Made by a program: the position numbers and the translations under genes. Of a stretch of 64,000 bases of DNA, positions 1 to 13,525 are shown piece after piece. Every line of letters begins with the position of its first letter. The stretch's first letter is position 1. The notes under the pieces are model-generated. The model was given only the letters and a program-made list of their open reading frames with translations, was not told the origin of the DNA and searched no databases. The stretch is taken from assembly GCA_005408345.1 (NCBI GenBank), contig SEMN01000015.1, positions 2,702,001 to 2,766,000 of the forward strand, written 5' to 3'. Source of the DNA: Macquaria australasica (lineage: Eukaryota > Chordata > Actinopteri > Centrarchiformes > Percichthyidae).

Positions 1-3000
1 TTGAGCTTCCTCCTTCAGTATCCTTGGACAGCTTCTGTTTCAGCCAGAATGCCAACTTGCAATCAGCATCTCAAAGACAAATGTGAAGACAAAATGAAAG
101 TAATTGATCACCCAAATTAGAGAACATGAGAGGAGGAAAACTCTGACCTTTACATAATTGGCTGAAGTGAACCTGTATTTGTCACTCTAAATGCCTCAAG
201 TAATTTGAGACTGTGTTACTGAATATACACACATTATGCACAGTATTATACATAAAAAAAATGTTGCAGGCTCTGTTGTGATGTTTTTCTCTGTGCTATG
301 GTCCCTCCTAGTTTCACCTGTAAAGGTTCAACTGATTTCCCCTCTGATAGTTACCTCAATTGTGTTGTTGTTGTTGTTGTTATTGACTTTCTTAATTTCT
401 TAAACTCAATCCAGTTGTTTTATTCTCATGTGTATGTTTGGGATTCTGCCTGTCTGAATGTGTGTGTAGTTGTACATGATAGGTCTCACCGTTGTGTGTC
501 TGATGTTTATATTTTAACCTGTAAGCGTGCAGAGACTCTTTGGGTGATGTGAACTGTAAATAAACTTTAAAGTTGAAGCTGATGTTGAAACTGTTGCAGG
601 TCACTGTAATTCAAGCAGAGGCAACAGAGGTCACGACTTCATTAAAACAAAGCTAATTCTGACTTTCAAATCACATAAGCAGCTATTTTGAGGCTGTCAA
701 TGTGTTGGAAGACTTCTTGAACATAACATTGCTGAGTTCACCAACTAATTTAGCACAATGATTGAGTCACAATTTTAGATATATTTTGGCACAATTTCCA
801 AAATGAATCTAAAATTCAAATGAGGTAGTCCATGAGGGAAGTTAAAGGCAAATTACATATTTAATGTCTTATTGAATTCTTTGTTCTTGCTGAACTCTGA
901 ATCACACTCTGTTCCATTTGGTTAATTTCTATCACGTTACTGCAGATGCATCGTGACTGAGCTTGGTACATGAACTCAGCTCATCCATGAGCTAGGATTG
1001 TACACTCCATACTTTTCTAATGCACCCAACACTGTACTTTTCATCAGGGGCAGAAACTTTGATGTGTGGGTCAAATGCCTTTCCCTTATCTTTACTGTAT
1101 GATGTGTTTTTATCTGAGACATAACTGTCTGGATTGATCCCTTCTATTTTATTTTATTTTGTTAATAAAGACAACAGCCGTTAATTGTTTCACAAGAAAA
1201 AGGAATTCCTGACAGAGAGTTCATTTAAAGTTTTAAATTCATCTGCAAAGCTAATCTTCCTTTTCTTGACAAATAATCTGTAATTGACCCAGGTTAACCA
1301 ACCACAGGTAATGAGTAACTGCTATAGACCGGGCGGATACATACAGAAGAAGAACCATGCATGTGTTATAAACAGCACGGGTCAATAGTATGCACATACT
1401 CCTACATTTTCCTGGAAAACCTAGATGAAAAATACATCCTCAAATACCCCTTTATAGAGACTTTATTTTGTAATTAAGACAGCTGTTAATTGTATTTGTT
1501 GGTAGAAAGAGACATTGTAATAGTGACAGTTTCTACAGTTGAGAAGACAGTTCAGAAACAGTTGTGACTGCTAACACAATATGTATAGATAAGTCCAGAA
1601 GTACAAGTCCTATTCATTTTCTGCATAGACAATGTACTGACATATCTGTGCTGACATTTCTTGTTACCTATCAAACTATCAAACCTTGGATGGACATGAA
1701 ACTCATGAGCAAAAAGAATTCAGGTTTCCTGATTAAAAAAGGTAAAGCTACATGAGTATACATTTTTAAGAAGAGGCATCATCTACTAGGACAACTGCGG
1801 AAAGAACCATTTAATCAGCAAGCTTGAAATTCTGTTGCCTGTGCCACTTATGGCAGGCTGAAGTTAGAGGTTAACCTCTCTAGAACTCTACACATACATT
1901 TAGCATTTTGACTCTTCATTAACAGTTCATTCATTAACATACAGTTTGGTATTTCGTTCCTGATTGCAATAACAAGACATTAATATTGTAATGGCATCTT
2001 CTGCACAGTAATGGCCATTGAGGATTAAGGGCACTGTAATATAATACACTGTAATATAGTAATATTATTATCTCTCAGAAATAATTTATGACCAGTGACC
2101 ATAATATAACACTACAGTATTGCTGTGGGTGCAGTTATTATTGTCTACTGGCCTACTGTCATTGGAGAAGCCAGTATCTCTGACTCCTCTTTGATAATTT
2201 CTCTCTGTACGAATGTTGAACAACGGTGCAAAACTGTGAGCTATGAATGAAACCCTCCTCATTCTTTGGTTGTGTGGGACTGACGTTTGTCATTGTTTTC
2301 TGCTATGAAATTCCACTGTGGCTGCACTGGAACTAGCTCGGCGTGACATCACATTATCTATATTTACAACAGTCACAAAAATACCAAGGTTTGCACGTTA
2401 TCCACAAAAACAGAAATAAACACTGTCAAACAAATACAGGCCCAGAAATGCAGGATCTACCACAAAAGTTACTTTAAAAGTTTAAGGACAGGAAAGGCTT
2501 TTCCTTGAACAACCCGGGATTCTTCCCCCACACAATGCGTCATCACAGCAGCCTACAATTCAGACCTGGAAAGAAGCCCACACTCCGAACCTGAGCGACT
2601 GTAGTAGCAAACCTTACAAGTTTCACCCAGTGATTCATCCTCTTTCATTAGAACGACACCCACATGCACACTCATACCGCCACATGGCTCTATTAAAACC
2701 ACTGAGAGCTCATTGGTGCCTTAAAACTCACCCTTGTGAACTGTTCAATAATTAAAAAGAAACTCTAGTTCTACAAGAGCCTTCATTATGAAAAATGTTC
2801 TTGCCCCAGGTTACTAAAGTTTGATGATTAGGACCTTCTTTCTCATCTCATCCAGAGCACATATTACATTAGCTCTGCAGTGACATTATATGGCAGGACT
2901 GTCACTCTCAGCTAATCAGTCAGTACAGTCTTGGCCAATTAGTCAAAACAATCCTAGAGCAATAGATGAATAAAACGTCTTCAGGTGAGGACAACCCTAA

Positions 3001-3825
3001 TAGGAAGTATTACAGAGGTCTTTTAAGGAGCTATTGCATTGCAGGGATGGAAATTAGCACAAAAATATGAAAATGGCTGGTATATTTCAGACACAAAATA
3101 ATGATTTACTATTGAGTGGCTAGTGAATTTGAACATTTATCTGTCAGTGGCTGGTAGATGTTCCCATTTTAAAAAGTTAATTTCCCACCCTGCATTGAAA
3201 CCAGAGGATCACTTAATACTATCATACAGTAGAACACAATAATCAAAAGCTGGGACAAATGTGTTTGAACACTTGCACCTCTAAAGAACGATATCATCAG
3301 AGTACAGTCTATTTATTCATCTTGCAGGAGCATGACACTGAGTTTGCAGCTGCAGCCATGTAATCATGTATTGTTTGTATCTAAATCAAATAAGATGAAA
3401 CTGCTCTCTCCTAATGGGAAAACTGGATTGTGTTAATATATTAGGATGCTCATGTTCAACCCCCTTGTCCACTGCACAGGCTATGGACTTTATGGACACA
3501 GTGTGGGGTGATATGAATGGTGTTTGCCATTCATCTAGTGCACCGGACTGCTACAGATGCAGAGGTGGAAGTTCCAAAATATTCACTCTCATACAGGCAA
3601 ACAGACATCTTGCTTTCATATATACATAGCTACCAGTAGGTCCACACTGGCAAAAACAAATAAGAATATAAGACATCTTACTTGAATTAATACTGTATTC
3701 TGGTAAAGCCTTGGTGTTCAAAGAGAATAAATGAGTATGAGCAGCAAGAGAGATTTTATGATTAAAGAGACAGAAAGACAGGGACGAACAGATGGCTGAT
3801 AGAAAGTAACATTCCCAGTTTCCAG

Positions 3826-3949
3826 ACTGTCTTTCCACTGCATGCTCTGATTCAAGTATTCATATCTGTTTTCAGCATTCTCAATAGAAAAATTGACATT
3901 TCTCTTGACGAGAATGAAATAATATGCGTAAGCATGCACACACATGACA
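3826..3949. repeat. Direct repeat, copy A (about 120 bp)
   Basis: This segment is nearly identical to 4697-4817. It begins with actgtctttccactgcatg and ends in a CA-rich tail. Differences are a 2-bp indel near the middle and a few substitutions. Both copies are in the same orientation about 870 bp apart, which fits a recent local duplication rather than a transposon with terminal repeats. Confidence 0.8.
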
Positions 3950-4696
3950 ACAGATTCTGCCGTTATCCTTCTGCAGTGAGTCTACACTACAGCAGAACAC
4001 AGTACATATTGTATCTGCTACATAAACAATATAATCTGTTACATAAACACACAAACAAATAGCTCCATTTGTGCTGCATGACCTCTTGAAGCCTTCAATA
4101 TTGATGTGTGTATTTCTAACATGTAAGGGTGCATGACTTTACACACAAGGACATAAAAAGACCACCGAGCTGGGTGAGCGTGTGCTGTGTCTGTGGTGAG
4201 TCGCTGCTGTGATGTCACGTCGTCATTAAGGTTAAGCCGAGTAATAATAAACATATCTCATCCACAGAAATCTCAACCTCATTTGGAAGGCTCTCGGGCA
4301 ATTTCCGCTGCATACGAGATCAGTTTACAATGCAGACATAATATAAAATAACCTTCTAGTATTGTTTAAATAATAAATAATGCTGTCAACTAGCTTCATA
4401 ATAAATCATAGTTAGAGCAAAGCGATATGAAACTCACCCCTGATTCTGTGGCGCTCATGGATGAGAGTGTGAACAGTGTGATGTCTCTCAGATGACTGAG
4501 AGTGACAGTAAATGGGCAATATGTGTGTCTGTGTGTCCCAAAGTAATATGTCAGCTGGTGTGTCAACAGCAGATGTGCACAACAATGGGAACAGCCTACA
4601 GTTCACAGCTTCATAGGTCACCAGAGAAGGAGCAGCACACTAACATGAGACCGATGAATTAACACATGAGGATGAACGTGCCTCCAACTGAGAGCA

Positions 4697-4817
4697 ACTG
4701 TCTTTCCACTGCATGCTCTGATTCAAGTATTCATATGTTTTCAGCATTCTCAATAGAAAAATTGACATTTCTCTTCACAAGAATGAAATAATATGCATAA
4801 GCATGCACACACATAAC
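4697..4817. repeat. Direct repeat, copy B (about 120 bp)
   Basis: This is the partner of 3826-3949, in the same orientation and more than 90% identical by eye. It ends shortly before the possible upstream part of the unrecognised gene at 5.1 kb. Confidence 0.8.
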
Positions 4818-5118
4818 ATTTTTTATTCATTTTTCATTTTGGTTACACAAATAACCCTCGCTCAAAGCTTTTTGCTAAGCCTTACTGTTGTTGTCTTTAC
4901 CTACAGTTTGGTGTATTCATTTAGAATGGAAAAAAAAAACACCTGTGTGTCGGTGTCTGGTTATAAAAACAATGAATCCACACCTGCCAGCGAATCAGAA
5001 TTGAGAGTTCACAGTGGCCATGGTATAAAGGAAAAAGCAGACCTAATAACTGAAACTCACTTTGCTTTGCTTTTGTTTTGTTTTTTTTACACAGAACTTG
5101 AGAGAAGAAGATATCCTG

Positions 5119-6301
5119 ATGGCAGGATGGCAACCTGGTAGAAGGTACAATTCTTACACATTACATTTTTTGTAGGGCCAAGGCTACACATATTTTTGTG
5201 TTGTGTTGCTTTCCTATCTACTTTTTCAGTGATCTTATTTCAATACAAATCATGCATGCAATACAAGCAATTGCTTCTGGAACATATATGAATAATGCAA
5301 AAATGTAACATGTCATGACTGGAAAGTTCATCCTTAATGATTTTTGTCTGGTCAGGAGGAGACAGCAGGCATCAAACAACAGGAGGTTCAGCATCATATG
5401 GATCAACAGGATGGTGAATAAACAGGTGGAGAAGCGAATCGCAGAGCTGCGTTCAGAATTCCTTCTCATGAAGCACGCCCTGAGAGAGGAGATGGCGGTT
5501 GAGCTTCAGGAGCAGCTGAGAGAGCTGGTGCCGGAAGGAGCAAAAGAGAAATCCCTACATTACAACATGCTGGACCGAGGGCAGAGGAGGATATCAAGGT
5601 GGCTTAGGAAAATTGAGGAAGAACACAGGGATAAAAGTGAGAAGGATGAAGAAGAAGCGCAATCACTCGACCTGGAGACATTAAGCGTTAACTTTTCTGA
5701 AACAACCTGTGATACTAACAGCATCTACATAATGAGGAAACCACCAAAACGTGAGCTAGAGAGAAGCTTGAGGATTGTGTTTGATGTCTCCAATGATGGT
5801 GACACCAAGGAAGCTGACACCAGTGATGGTGGTGACACAAGTGATGCTGACACCAGGTCACAACCAGCTAAATGTGAGCAAGGAGAAAACCAACCGATTT
5901 CATCAGATGGCGCCACTGTCGCTGGCAGCAGCCAGTTGATGAAGCAATCAGAGGAGGAGAAAAGCTCAAGGAATCCCTTTCATGCAAACCCCAGCTTCGT
6001 AAGACATGAGGAGGAAAGAGTCCAAGTGGATAGAACAAAAGAGAAGGAGGCTTTGCTGATGGAGAGACAATGGAGGGAATGGATGGACAAACAGGAAATG
6101 AGAGGAAACCATAACAAAGCAAAGCCAGCTGACCAACAGAATACTGAAAAACAGGGAGGGGCGGCATGTCCTGTATCAGAGAAACAAATGAAGCAAAACG
6201 TGAATGGAGGGGACCCCGTGAAAAAAATCAAGACATATCTCAGTGACCTTTTTAATCCTCGTAAGTCTCATAAATGGGAGAGATTAGAAGATGAGGGTTG
6301 A
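5119..6301 (+). CDS. Unrecognised basic/coiled-coil protein, two or more exons
   Basis: I do not recognise this protein. The best model joins 5119-5144 to 5356-6301 across a 211-bp GT-AG intron, keeping frame and giving about 323 aa. A polypyrimidine tract ending in acacag just before 5099 suggests that 5099-5144 may be an internal exon with coding sequence further left. Visible features are a very basic N-terminus (GRRRRQQASNNRR), a Lys/Glu-rich heptad-like stretch from MVNKQVEKRIAEL onward that looks like a coiled coil (about 45 residues), an acidic Asp/Ser/Thr-rich low-complexity segment in the middle, and a charged C-terminus ending WERLEDEG. An AATAAA lies 93 bp past the stop. The gene is antisense to, and apparently nested in, MCTP1 intron 1. 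A donor-like gtaagt inside the last exon near 6260 leaves the 3' end uncertain. Confidence 0.55.
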
Positions 6302-6393
6302 TAGACTCTGCTCAACAATACATTTTTCATTTATCTTTTCAACAAGCTTCATAAAGCATCCAAGAATTTGAGTATTAAGTGTTATATTCAGTT

Positions 6394-6399
6394 AATAAA
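6394..6399 (+). terminator. Poly(A) signal of the unrecognised gene
   Basis: This is a canonical AATAAA 93 bp after the stop codon at 6299-6301, on the same strand. It supports the open frame being part of a transcribed gene. Confidence 0.5.
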
Positions 6400-9300
6400 A
6401 CATTGTGCATGACAAGAACAATCTCCAGCTTTAATAGATTGAACAAAAGGCCAACTCTCCCTCTGTGCAGCGTGTTGGTGCTGCAGTGTGATTTATGAGT
6501 TGGTCAGTGGTGGAAAATGATACTATCCTCATCATACTCCCACCTCAAGAACACTTGGTACACTAAGCGGTCTTATGTTCTTCAAAAAGAAATCTTAAGT
6601 TGTGAGATGAAGTCAATAGTTCATAAGGGAGAACAGTTCCGTTGCCAAAAATGTATGGCAGAGATACAGATCAAATGTTTCCAGACGCCTACATTACCTT
6701 TCATCTGAAAGCATCCTAGCTTCACCAAAACTTCAGGAAAAGTCAATCTAAACTCACTGAGTTTTCTATTCAGAGTTACAACCTTAGTCCTAAAGCAAGA
6801 AAATAATCCTGCCAGAGGTTTCAGACTTTCAGGTTTAATCAATCTAAAACACAGATGTATAATTAAGATTCCTTTAACAAGAAAATATCACGTGATTCAA
6901 GAATATTTTGTAATACATTTATGCCCAGTGGAAACAACTGAAATCATTTATCCTGAAGTGACTTTAAAATAATAACAATAAATAATTACAAAAATAAGTG
7001 CTAATTTAAATGACTTCTTAAAATGAAAGATTTTGGGTGCTCTGAGGACAAAAAAAATGCAGCAATAGGCAAGCTAATCACACAGGCTCTTTATAGTGGA
7101 GAGGAAACGCAGCAGTGAATCTGTTTGAGCCTGGCAGCTGTCCAAGATTTGGGCTCAGGATACACAAATAATACACAAATCTTACTGTGTAACCAACAAT
7201 TGGACCTGCTTGTATGCACAACGTGTATGAACATACACACATGCATTGGGGATTTAAATTTAAAACAAAACAAACCATCAATAGTCTCCTTTGATTGTGC
7301 AGCTCTTTCTCACTTCATCCCTCTCCACGATGAAAGTCATAAAGTATAAATCCTTATATTTGAGTGTACATGAAAGTTAGCCCACTTGTTTTTCTCTTGC
7401 CTGTATATAACTGTAATCACTCACTGAAGAAGAATAGATGAACTACAGAAAAGAGGACTCGATCAGTTAGTCTAGCTTTTTTGTTTTTTTGGTAAACACA
7501 TGAAATAGAGCAAAATAACAGTAAAATGGCTCACAAAACCCACTTTTACTATTTCTCACATGCCCATGTGCACACACACATCTACAGAAGGTGTAACTTG
7601 TTTAACTCCTGACCCTACAGCCTATTTGACTGCAAGCTAGTTTGATAAACAAAATACCAAAATGAGGTTACAACCACATTTCAGGGAGAAAAAAAACAAA
7701 AACGCAGTCATGCTTTCATATTCATGAGAATTACTTGACCTCACCTATGAAGAGAGACTATGATTTATGTATGAATGATGTCTAATAACGATAGCTTTTT
7801 TAAAGCTATTGTACAAGTGCCTTTTAATCTCAGAGAGAGAGTGCAGAGTGTGCAGAAACCAGTGCAGAGTGTGCAGAAAGTGGCCTTGGTTTGATATTAA
7901 TGGAAAGCTAAGCATCACATCCATCCAGTCAGCCAAAAGCCTCTCTAATCATATCCTGCCAGTCTGCTCTCTCTTCTCTACAGAGATCCACATCAGCTTT
8001 GCACCAGTAGGTGGCACCAAGTCCCTTCCAAGCTCCAGCCAAATTTAGCAGCAACATCAGCGGTGCCAGTGAAGCAGTTTGCTTGATACGAACCATCACT
8101 TCTCTCTCTGATAGATTTCATGTTGTCAGTTTCAGGCTGAGCTGACCATCAGCTCAGCCTGGGGATCAGTCTGCATGCAGAGACAGAATGAAAGCACAGA
8201 AATACTGCCGTGTTGTTGCTGTCTGTTATTTTCTCTGCTGTGGGTAACACGTTGCTAATGTGATGATCATGTGCCAAAAGGATGTTGCTCTCACACAGCC
8301 AGAGCCCTGAATAAAACCATACCCCTCGGAAAAATGACAGCTTCACAGAGACACCCACTGAAACAGCATCTATGAACTGATGGGCTTTCAGGGACTGAAT
8401 GACTCTAAAGATCTCAATTAAGACTGCTAGCTGTGATCTATCTAATGCACTGAATTCAGAAGACCTGTAAAATAAATAATGCAGACATGGAGAGCAAAAA
8501 ATAAAGATCAGCTGCAGTATGCACCGTTGTGCCATTGCTGTTTCCATGTTTATCCATACAAGCACATTTGCGGTTAAAGTTTATTCTGAATTTTGGCCAC
8601 CTCTAAAGGTAAACTCTAAATGACTGAGTATGGTCTGAGGTCTTATGACGTACTACATTGTCACTGCCTAGCTACAAACACACTACTCCTGTTTCACTAG
8701 AGCAGTAAAGATAAATCTATAATGCAGACCTCATTAATTACAGATTTTTTTTAAGTCCTGACACTACGTGGCTGTCCCTGAAGTATTTCCTGTATCCTCA
8801 TATCCTTTGATTTCCTTTAAAACTTCCCACAGAGAGAAAAAGACAAATGCCTCTCAAAGGGAAAAATCAGATTCAAGTGACATTGGCTGGCTGTATAGAT
8901 CATTGGGCACTGAGCCAAAAGTGACCCTGCACTTTCTCTCTAGGGTTTGTGATGAGTCACCAACAAAAAAAGTCATGTAACTACACTATATCATACGTTA
9001 TCAATCACTTAAAATGGTGTCACTGAAAGTGTGTTTCATAAAAAACTGTACAAATCAGCAGGCTTTCACTGTCTGTCACCACTGTGAACGTCCGACATGC
9101 AGGATGCTTTACAAAAACAAAACGGGCCTTCATGTGAAAAAACTCTCTAGCTCTGCTCAGCCATGATGAGGTGCATCCTTCCACACCGATGTATCAGGAC
9201 AGCAGCAGCCATGTCCGCAGGCTATGTCTGCTCCGTGTTGGGATGGCAAGCCAACAGGCAAAGAATCTAATAGCGCTTTGAGTTGAGTTAGCCTGAAACT

Positions 9301-11368
9301 CTTTTATCACCTTTGTGAGAAAACTGAATTTGGGATCCAAGTCCACAAACTCTCACGATTAATCATATATCCTGCCCTACCATATTTTCCTGTGCACTCA
9401 TCTGAAGTGAAAAAAACAATACAAAAATCCTTTCTCTCTTACTTTTCTTCTAGTGGCATTGCACTATTTTGTTACATTAATAATGAATTGCATTAGTTTG
9501 ACCCTGACCTTTGCACTCCATACTATTTGCTGCATGACATGTTGGTGATGTAGGAATCTTAATCCACAATTTTACTCATTATAGGCTTAATGGACTCCAG
9601 GCATCAGTTAAATGCTTAAAATGTAAATATTGTGAACAATTACAAAGTATACTCTTTTTGCTAAAGTATAATCTATAAAATTAGTAGACCAAGTCCCTCA
9701 GCTATAGGCTAGCCCCTAACTGTAGAGTTAGAAAGACATTTATGTTTGCCTTGAGCAAACTGAACCTCACTGTGGAATCAGACGGCTTCGACATAAACCC
9801 TGTTCATCTGGTGGTGAATTTATGGATATCTCACAGTCTATCGACTCAGAACAATAACCCAGAGACACAGACACACTTACACATGCACAAAAAGGGTGAA
9901 GCTATTCAGAAGCCAAAGGTATGAGTGGACACACAAACCTTGATTTAACCTCTGACTCACAGATGGCCACTATGTATATTCAGAGAAAAACAAAACTGAA
10001 AGAGAGAGAAAGAACAAAATAATCTAAGAAATGCTGACCTTTTGCCCTTATCCATGAAACAAACAAAAACACTATTAAGCCAAACTATTAATGTTTGGTA
10101 CTTATCATCTCACACCCATAAGTAAATTCATGTTGAAAGAAAACTGAAATCAGCACAGCCACATTTTAAGGTTGTACTGGAATATTTCTAGTGGCCAGTT
10201 TTTCACACCAAGTGGAAATTGGCAGACAAGTTCTAGTCTAAATCAGCTTTACAGCTGCTCAGGTCCACTTTCTTCTGCACCAAATCCACTGGGCTTTACT
10301 GCAAGGAAGTCAAATGGAGCACACATGAGGTGGGTGTTTACATAAATGGCTCCCCCTTGCAAATATTTCCCCAACTCAGACTCTTACCCAAGTATCAAAA
10401 ACTCTCTTTCAGTCTCTGTCTGTGTTGCTCTCTCACTCTGGATCAATACAGTGGCTTTTCAGCTGATTACAATGACTTCCCAGGAAACCCCATAGACACA
10501 TAAAGAAGTTCCCTCGAGTTCAGAAGGCGCAGAACTGACTAAATGATTCTAGGAAGCAAAACAAATGTGATATTAGGCATCATACCACTTATTTTATCCA
10601 GTGTGATGCCATTATTCTGGGGCAATCTAAACTCCGGAGAGGACAAAATATTCAGTACAAAGATGCAGACCACTGTCAGTATATTTTATTTTGTGAGGGT
10701 TTGAGTTTGGTAGATGTGTACTAACTAGGCTAATGTGAAGATTTATAAAAAGGTACAGCATACATTACCTTGGGAACCCAATCATTAACTGGAATAACAA
10801 GAAGCACACTTGTCCACTTCTTTATATGCAGTACATCTGATTTACAGCCATGCTCCCATATTGATCTTAATGGGCTGCAGGAACACTTATGACTCAGAGA
10901 CTATTGGGACAGCTTCATCTATGCTACAGAGAAGCTCATTTGCAAATATTCAATATTCACTCACCACTGAGGATGTGGGCTCTACATTGAGTTGCAAATG
11001 ATCTATTTTTGATTAGCATGAGGGGTAGGAAAATCATCCCACAGCCTTTTGGTCACCATGTGTTGTTTTGTCCGGAAAAAAAAGAACATATTATTGTTGG
11101 CTGCCTGTCTCTGTCTGCCTGTGCTTGCCCTTGCTTTCATCTTGTGCATCGGACCCACTTATAAAAGCTGTCACAGCTCAGTTGCTAGGTTGTAGAGCGT
11201 TGGGGTTGGAGGTTAGAGAAGGATACAATAAGTGGCAGACACAGAGATAGAGAAAATTACACCGTCACTCACACTCAAATTATCCAAACACTTATCCGTT
11301 TCCTGATAATCAACAAACATCACATAGCAGGCTATTGTTGGATGTCATCTGTAATTTGACCACCCTCT

Positions 11369-11370
<2 letters not shown>

Positions 11371-11399
<29 letters not shown>
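11371..11399. repeat. (CA)n microsatellite
   Basis: This is an uninterrupted CA dinucleotide run of about 29 bp within the MCTP1 intron region. Confidence 0.95.
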
Positions 11400-11402
<3 letters not shown>

Positions 11403-13479
11403 TCGGCTCAGTGATGATTAACCTATGTGGGAGGGCAGCATTAAGAGTTAAAAAACTAATTCCCTGGCTCCATCTATTGATTTAAAGGCTGACCCATCTC
11501 TACCTGCACTCTCATTACTCAGACTGATAATCACATCTGCCACCGCTTTTGGCCTTTGTAAATATATATTGTGCCTGCTTGATTATTGCATGATGTTGTA
11601 TTAACAGTGAAGAGGAGGGAGGGAGTCTTTTTCTCTCTTTGTGTAATGCTGCCATTCATGAAGGCGCGTCGGCACTCCCAAGTCATTTAGCAGTCTGCAG
11701 TGTCATGCTTAACCTTGTTTACAATAACACTCAGGGGCTCAGACTAGTGAGTGTATGGGTATGCAAGCCCATGTATACCTTAGTTGCACGTGCATGTGCT
11801 TGAGAGTGCGTGTATGAGACTGTTTAATGGGACTGGTTGAGACTGGAGATAACAACGCTGGAGGGTAACACAATGTCACAGTGCAGAGTTCCCATCTTGC
11901 AGTGCACAGACTGTTCTTCTGACAGGCCAGGGTAGATTTTGGATTTGTCCTCAGAAAGCTCTTGTAAGGGAAGAGTGTCATTATCAGAGAGGCTAAAGCT
12001 GGGATCAGAGGAGGGGAGGTGTGAGATGGATCAGGGAGAAAGAGACAATGCAGGTAAGGTTATCCCCTCAAGGACATACTGAGGAGTGACAGAAGGAAGG
12101 AAAAGGGGAACGATTTTTTTTTTAATTCATTTTTTTTGATCACTGAGGGTTCACAAGGTTTGTGACCTTGCTGCAGGAATAATGCAGACACGGTAAACAG
12201 AATGACTGACAGGCAGAGAAGAGCTTAATCATAATGGTGTAAAAGGTTACTTTTCATCAAGTGACAGTTTAACTGGCATGAATTTAGCGCTGTAAGGCTT
12301 AGCTGACAAATATAAATGAATTAACAACTGTAATAATCAAAATGTTGATTATTACAGAAATAATAATCCTCTACAGCATGAGGATTTGCATCTTTTCTGT
12401 ATCTTACATCATTATAAACTGAATGCCAAATGTTGTTCAGACAAAAGAAGCATTTGGAAGACAACAATTAAGCATATATAATATTTTAAAAAATAATAAT
12501 TTCTGCAGGAAGGTTCAGAAGGTCAGATTTTTATGTTTTATGTTATGTTATCAGAATGTTATATTATTTTATAATAACAATTTCAAAAACCTCCAGTAGT
12601 GGCTACTGAGGCAGCGCACCAGATTGAAATGCTCCCAAAGATTTGAAAGTTTCTGGTGGGTTTTTTTTTTAACCACCTGTTTCCTCTTTTTGCTTGCTGG
12701 TCTTGCTGTCACACAATCAGTTCTTGATTAATGTTCATGAATTCGTTTACAGCGTAGCCAGTTCCATGGCTAATACAAAGCGCTGAGGCAGAGCATTTCA
12801 ATCAAGAATTACTCGAGTTCCTCCAGTAATCTGAATAAAAGATAAAGGATAAAAACATCTTTAAAAAGGAAAATAAGGAAAGAGTCAGACATTAAAATGT
12901 CTAGAGGCACAAAAAATTGATGAAATGACTCAAAACTGAAAAAAGGCTATGTTATTTATTCTTCATACTTTTTAATGAGCAGAAAGCAAGGAGACACCCT
13001 GCTGTCAGCTCACTAGTTCATAGCACAGCTAACAGATAGATAATTCTCACTCACACTCATACATATGGGCACTTAAAGTTTTCGATCCAACACTGCAAAC
13101 AACTGAGCCATCACGCCACATCCTTAAACTAAAATCAAATCTAAATTTGCTGCTCACAATTGCACTTGTCTACAGGTAAAACCACTCGAATCCTCTATCA
13201 CAGGTCGATCACAGATTCCCATGGCGGAGAGACAGGCACACTCGGGTGTGTGGGAGGCAGACAACGGGCACTCCAAGACACTTCATCACAAAGTGAGAGC
13301 TAAAACCCATCAACATCCCCAAGTGGTGTCATACTTTTGCCAATGCGAAAATATATTTTTTTTTCTACTTCATGATGCCCAGACAGAAGACAGTTTCGAG
13401 GTTAGCATCAATCATGTGCCTGTCAGCGTGTGTTACAAACGATGGTCCCCTGGGCTGTAATGAATCCTAATTTAAGCTG

Positions 13480-13525
13480 CCATCAGGAGGACACAACGAT
13501 GCCATCAGGAGGACACAACAATGCC
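13480..13525. repeat. Two-copy 24-bp tandem repeat
   Basis: A 24-bp unit containing gccatcaggaggacacaac occurs twice in direct succession with one substitution. It is a small local slippage duplication in non-coding sequence. Confidence 0.8.

Larger units (their letters stand above)
1..5080. other. Probable MCTP1 intron 1, left part; no gene recognised
   Basis: This is AT-rich sequence with only short open frames on either strand, none resembling a known protein. Because MCTP1 exon 1 lies at 19250-19820 on the minus strand and no MCTP1 C2-domain exon was found to its left, this stretch is most simply intron 1 of that gene. AATAAA-type motifs occur on the plus strand near 557 and 1163, so the 3' UTR of an unseen plus-strand gene at the left edge cannot be excluded. 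The one clear structure is a 120-bp direct repeat, listed separately. Confidence 0.45.

Noticed and set aside
8149..8565. 138-residue minus-strand open frame
   Set aside because: No recognisable motifs, no coherent splice sites, ordinary intronic composition; likely chance.
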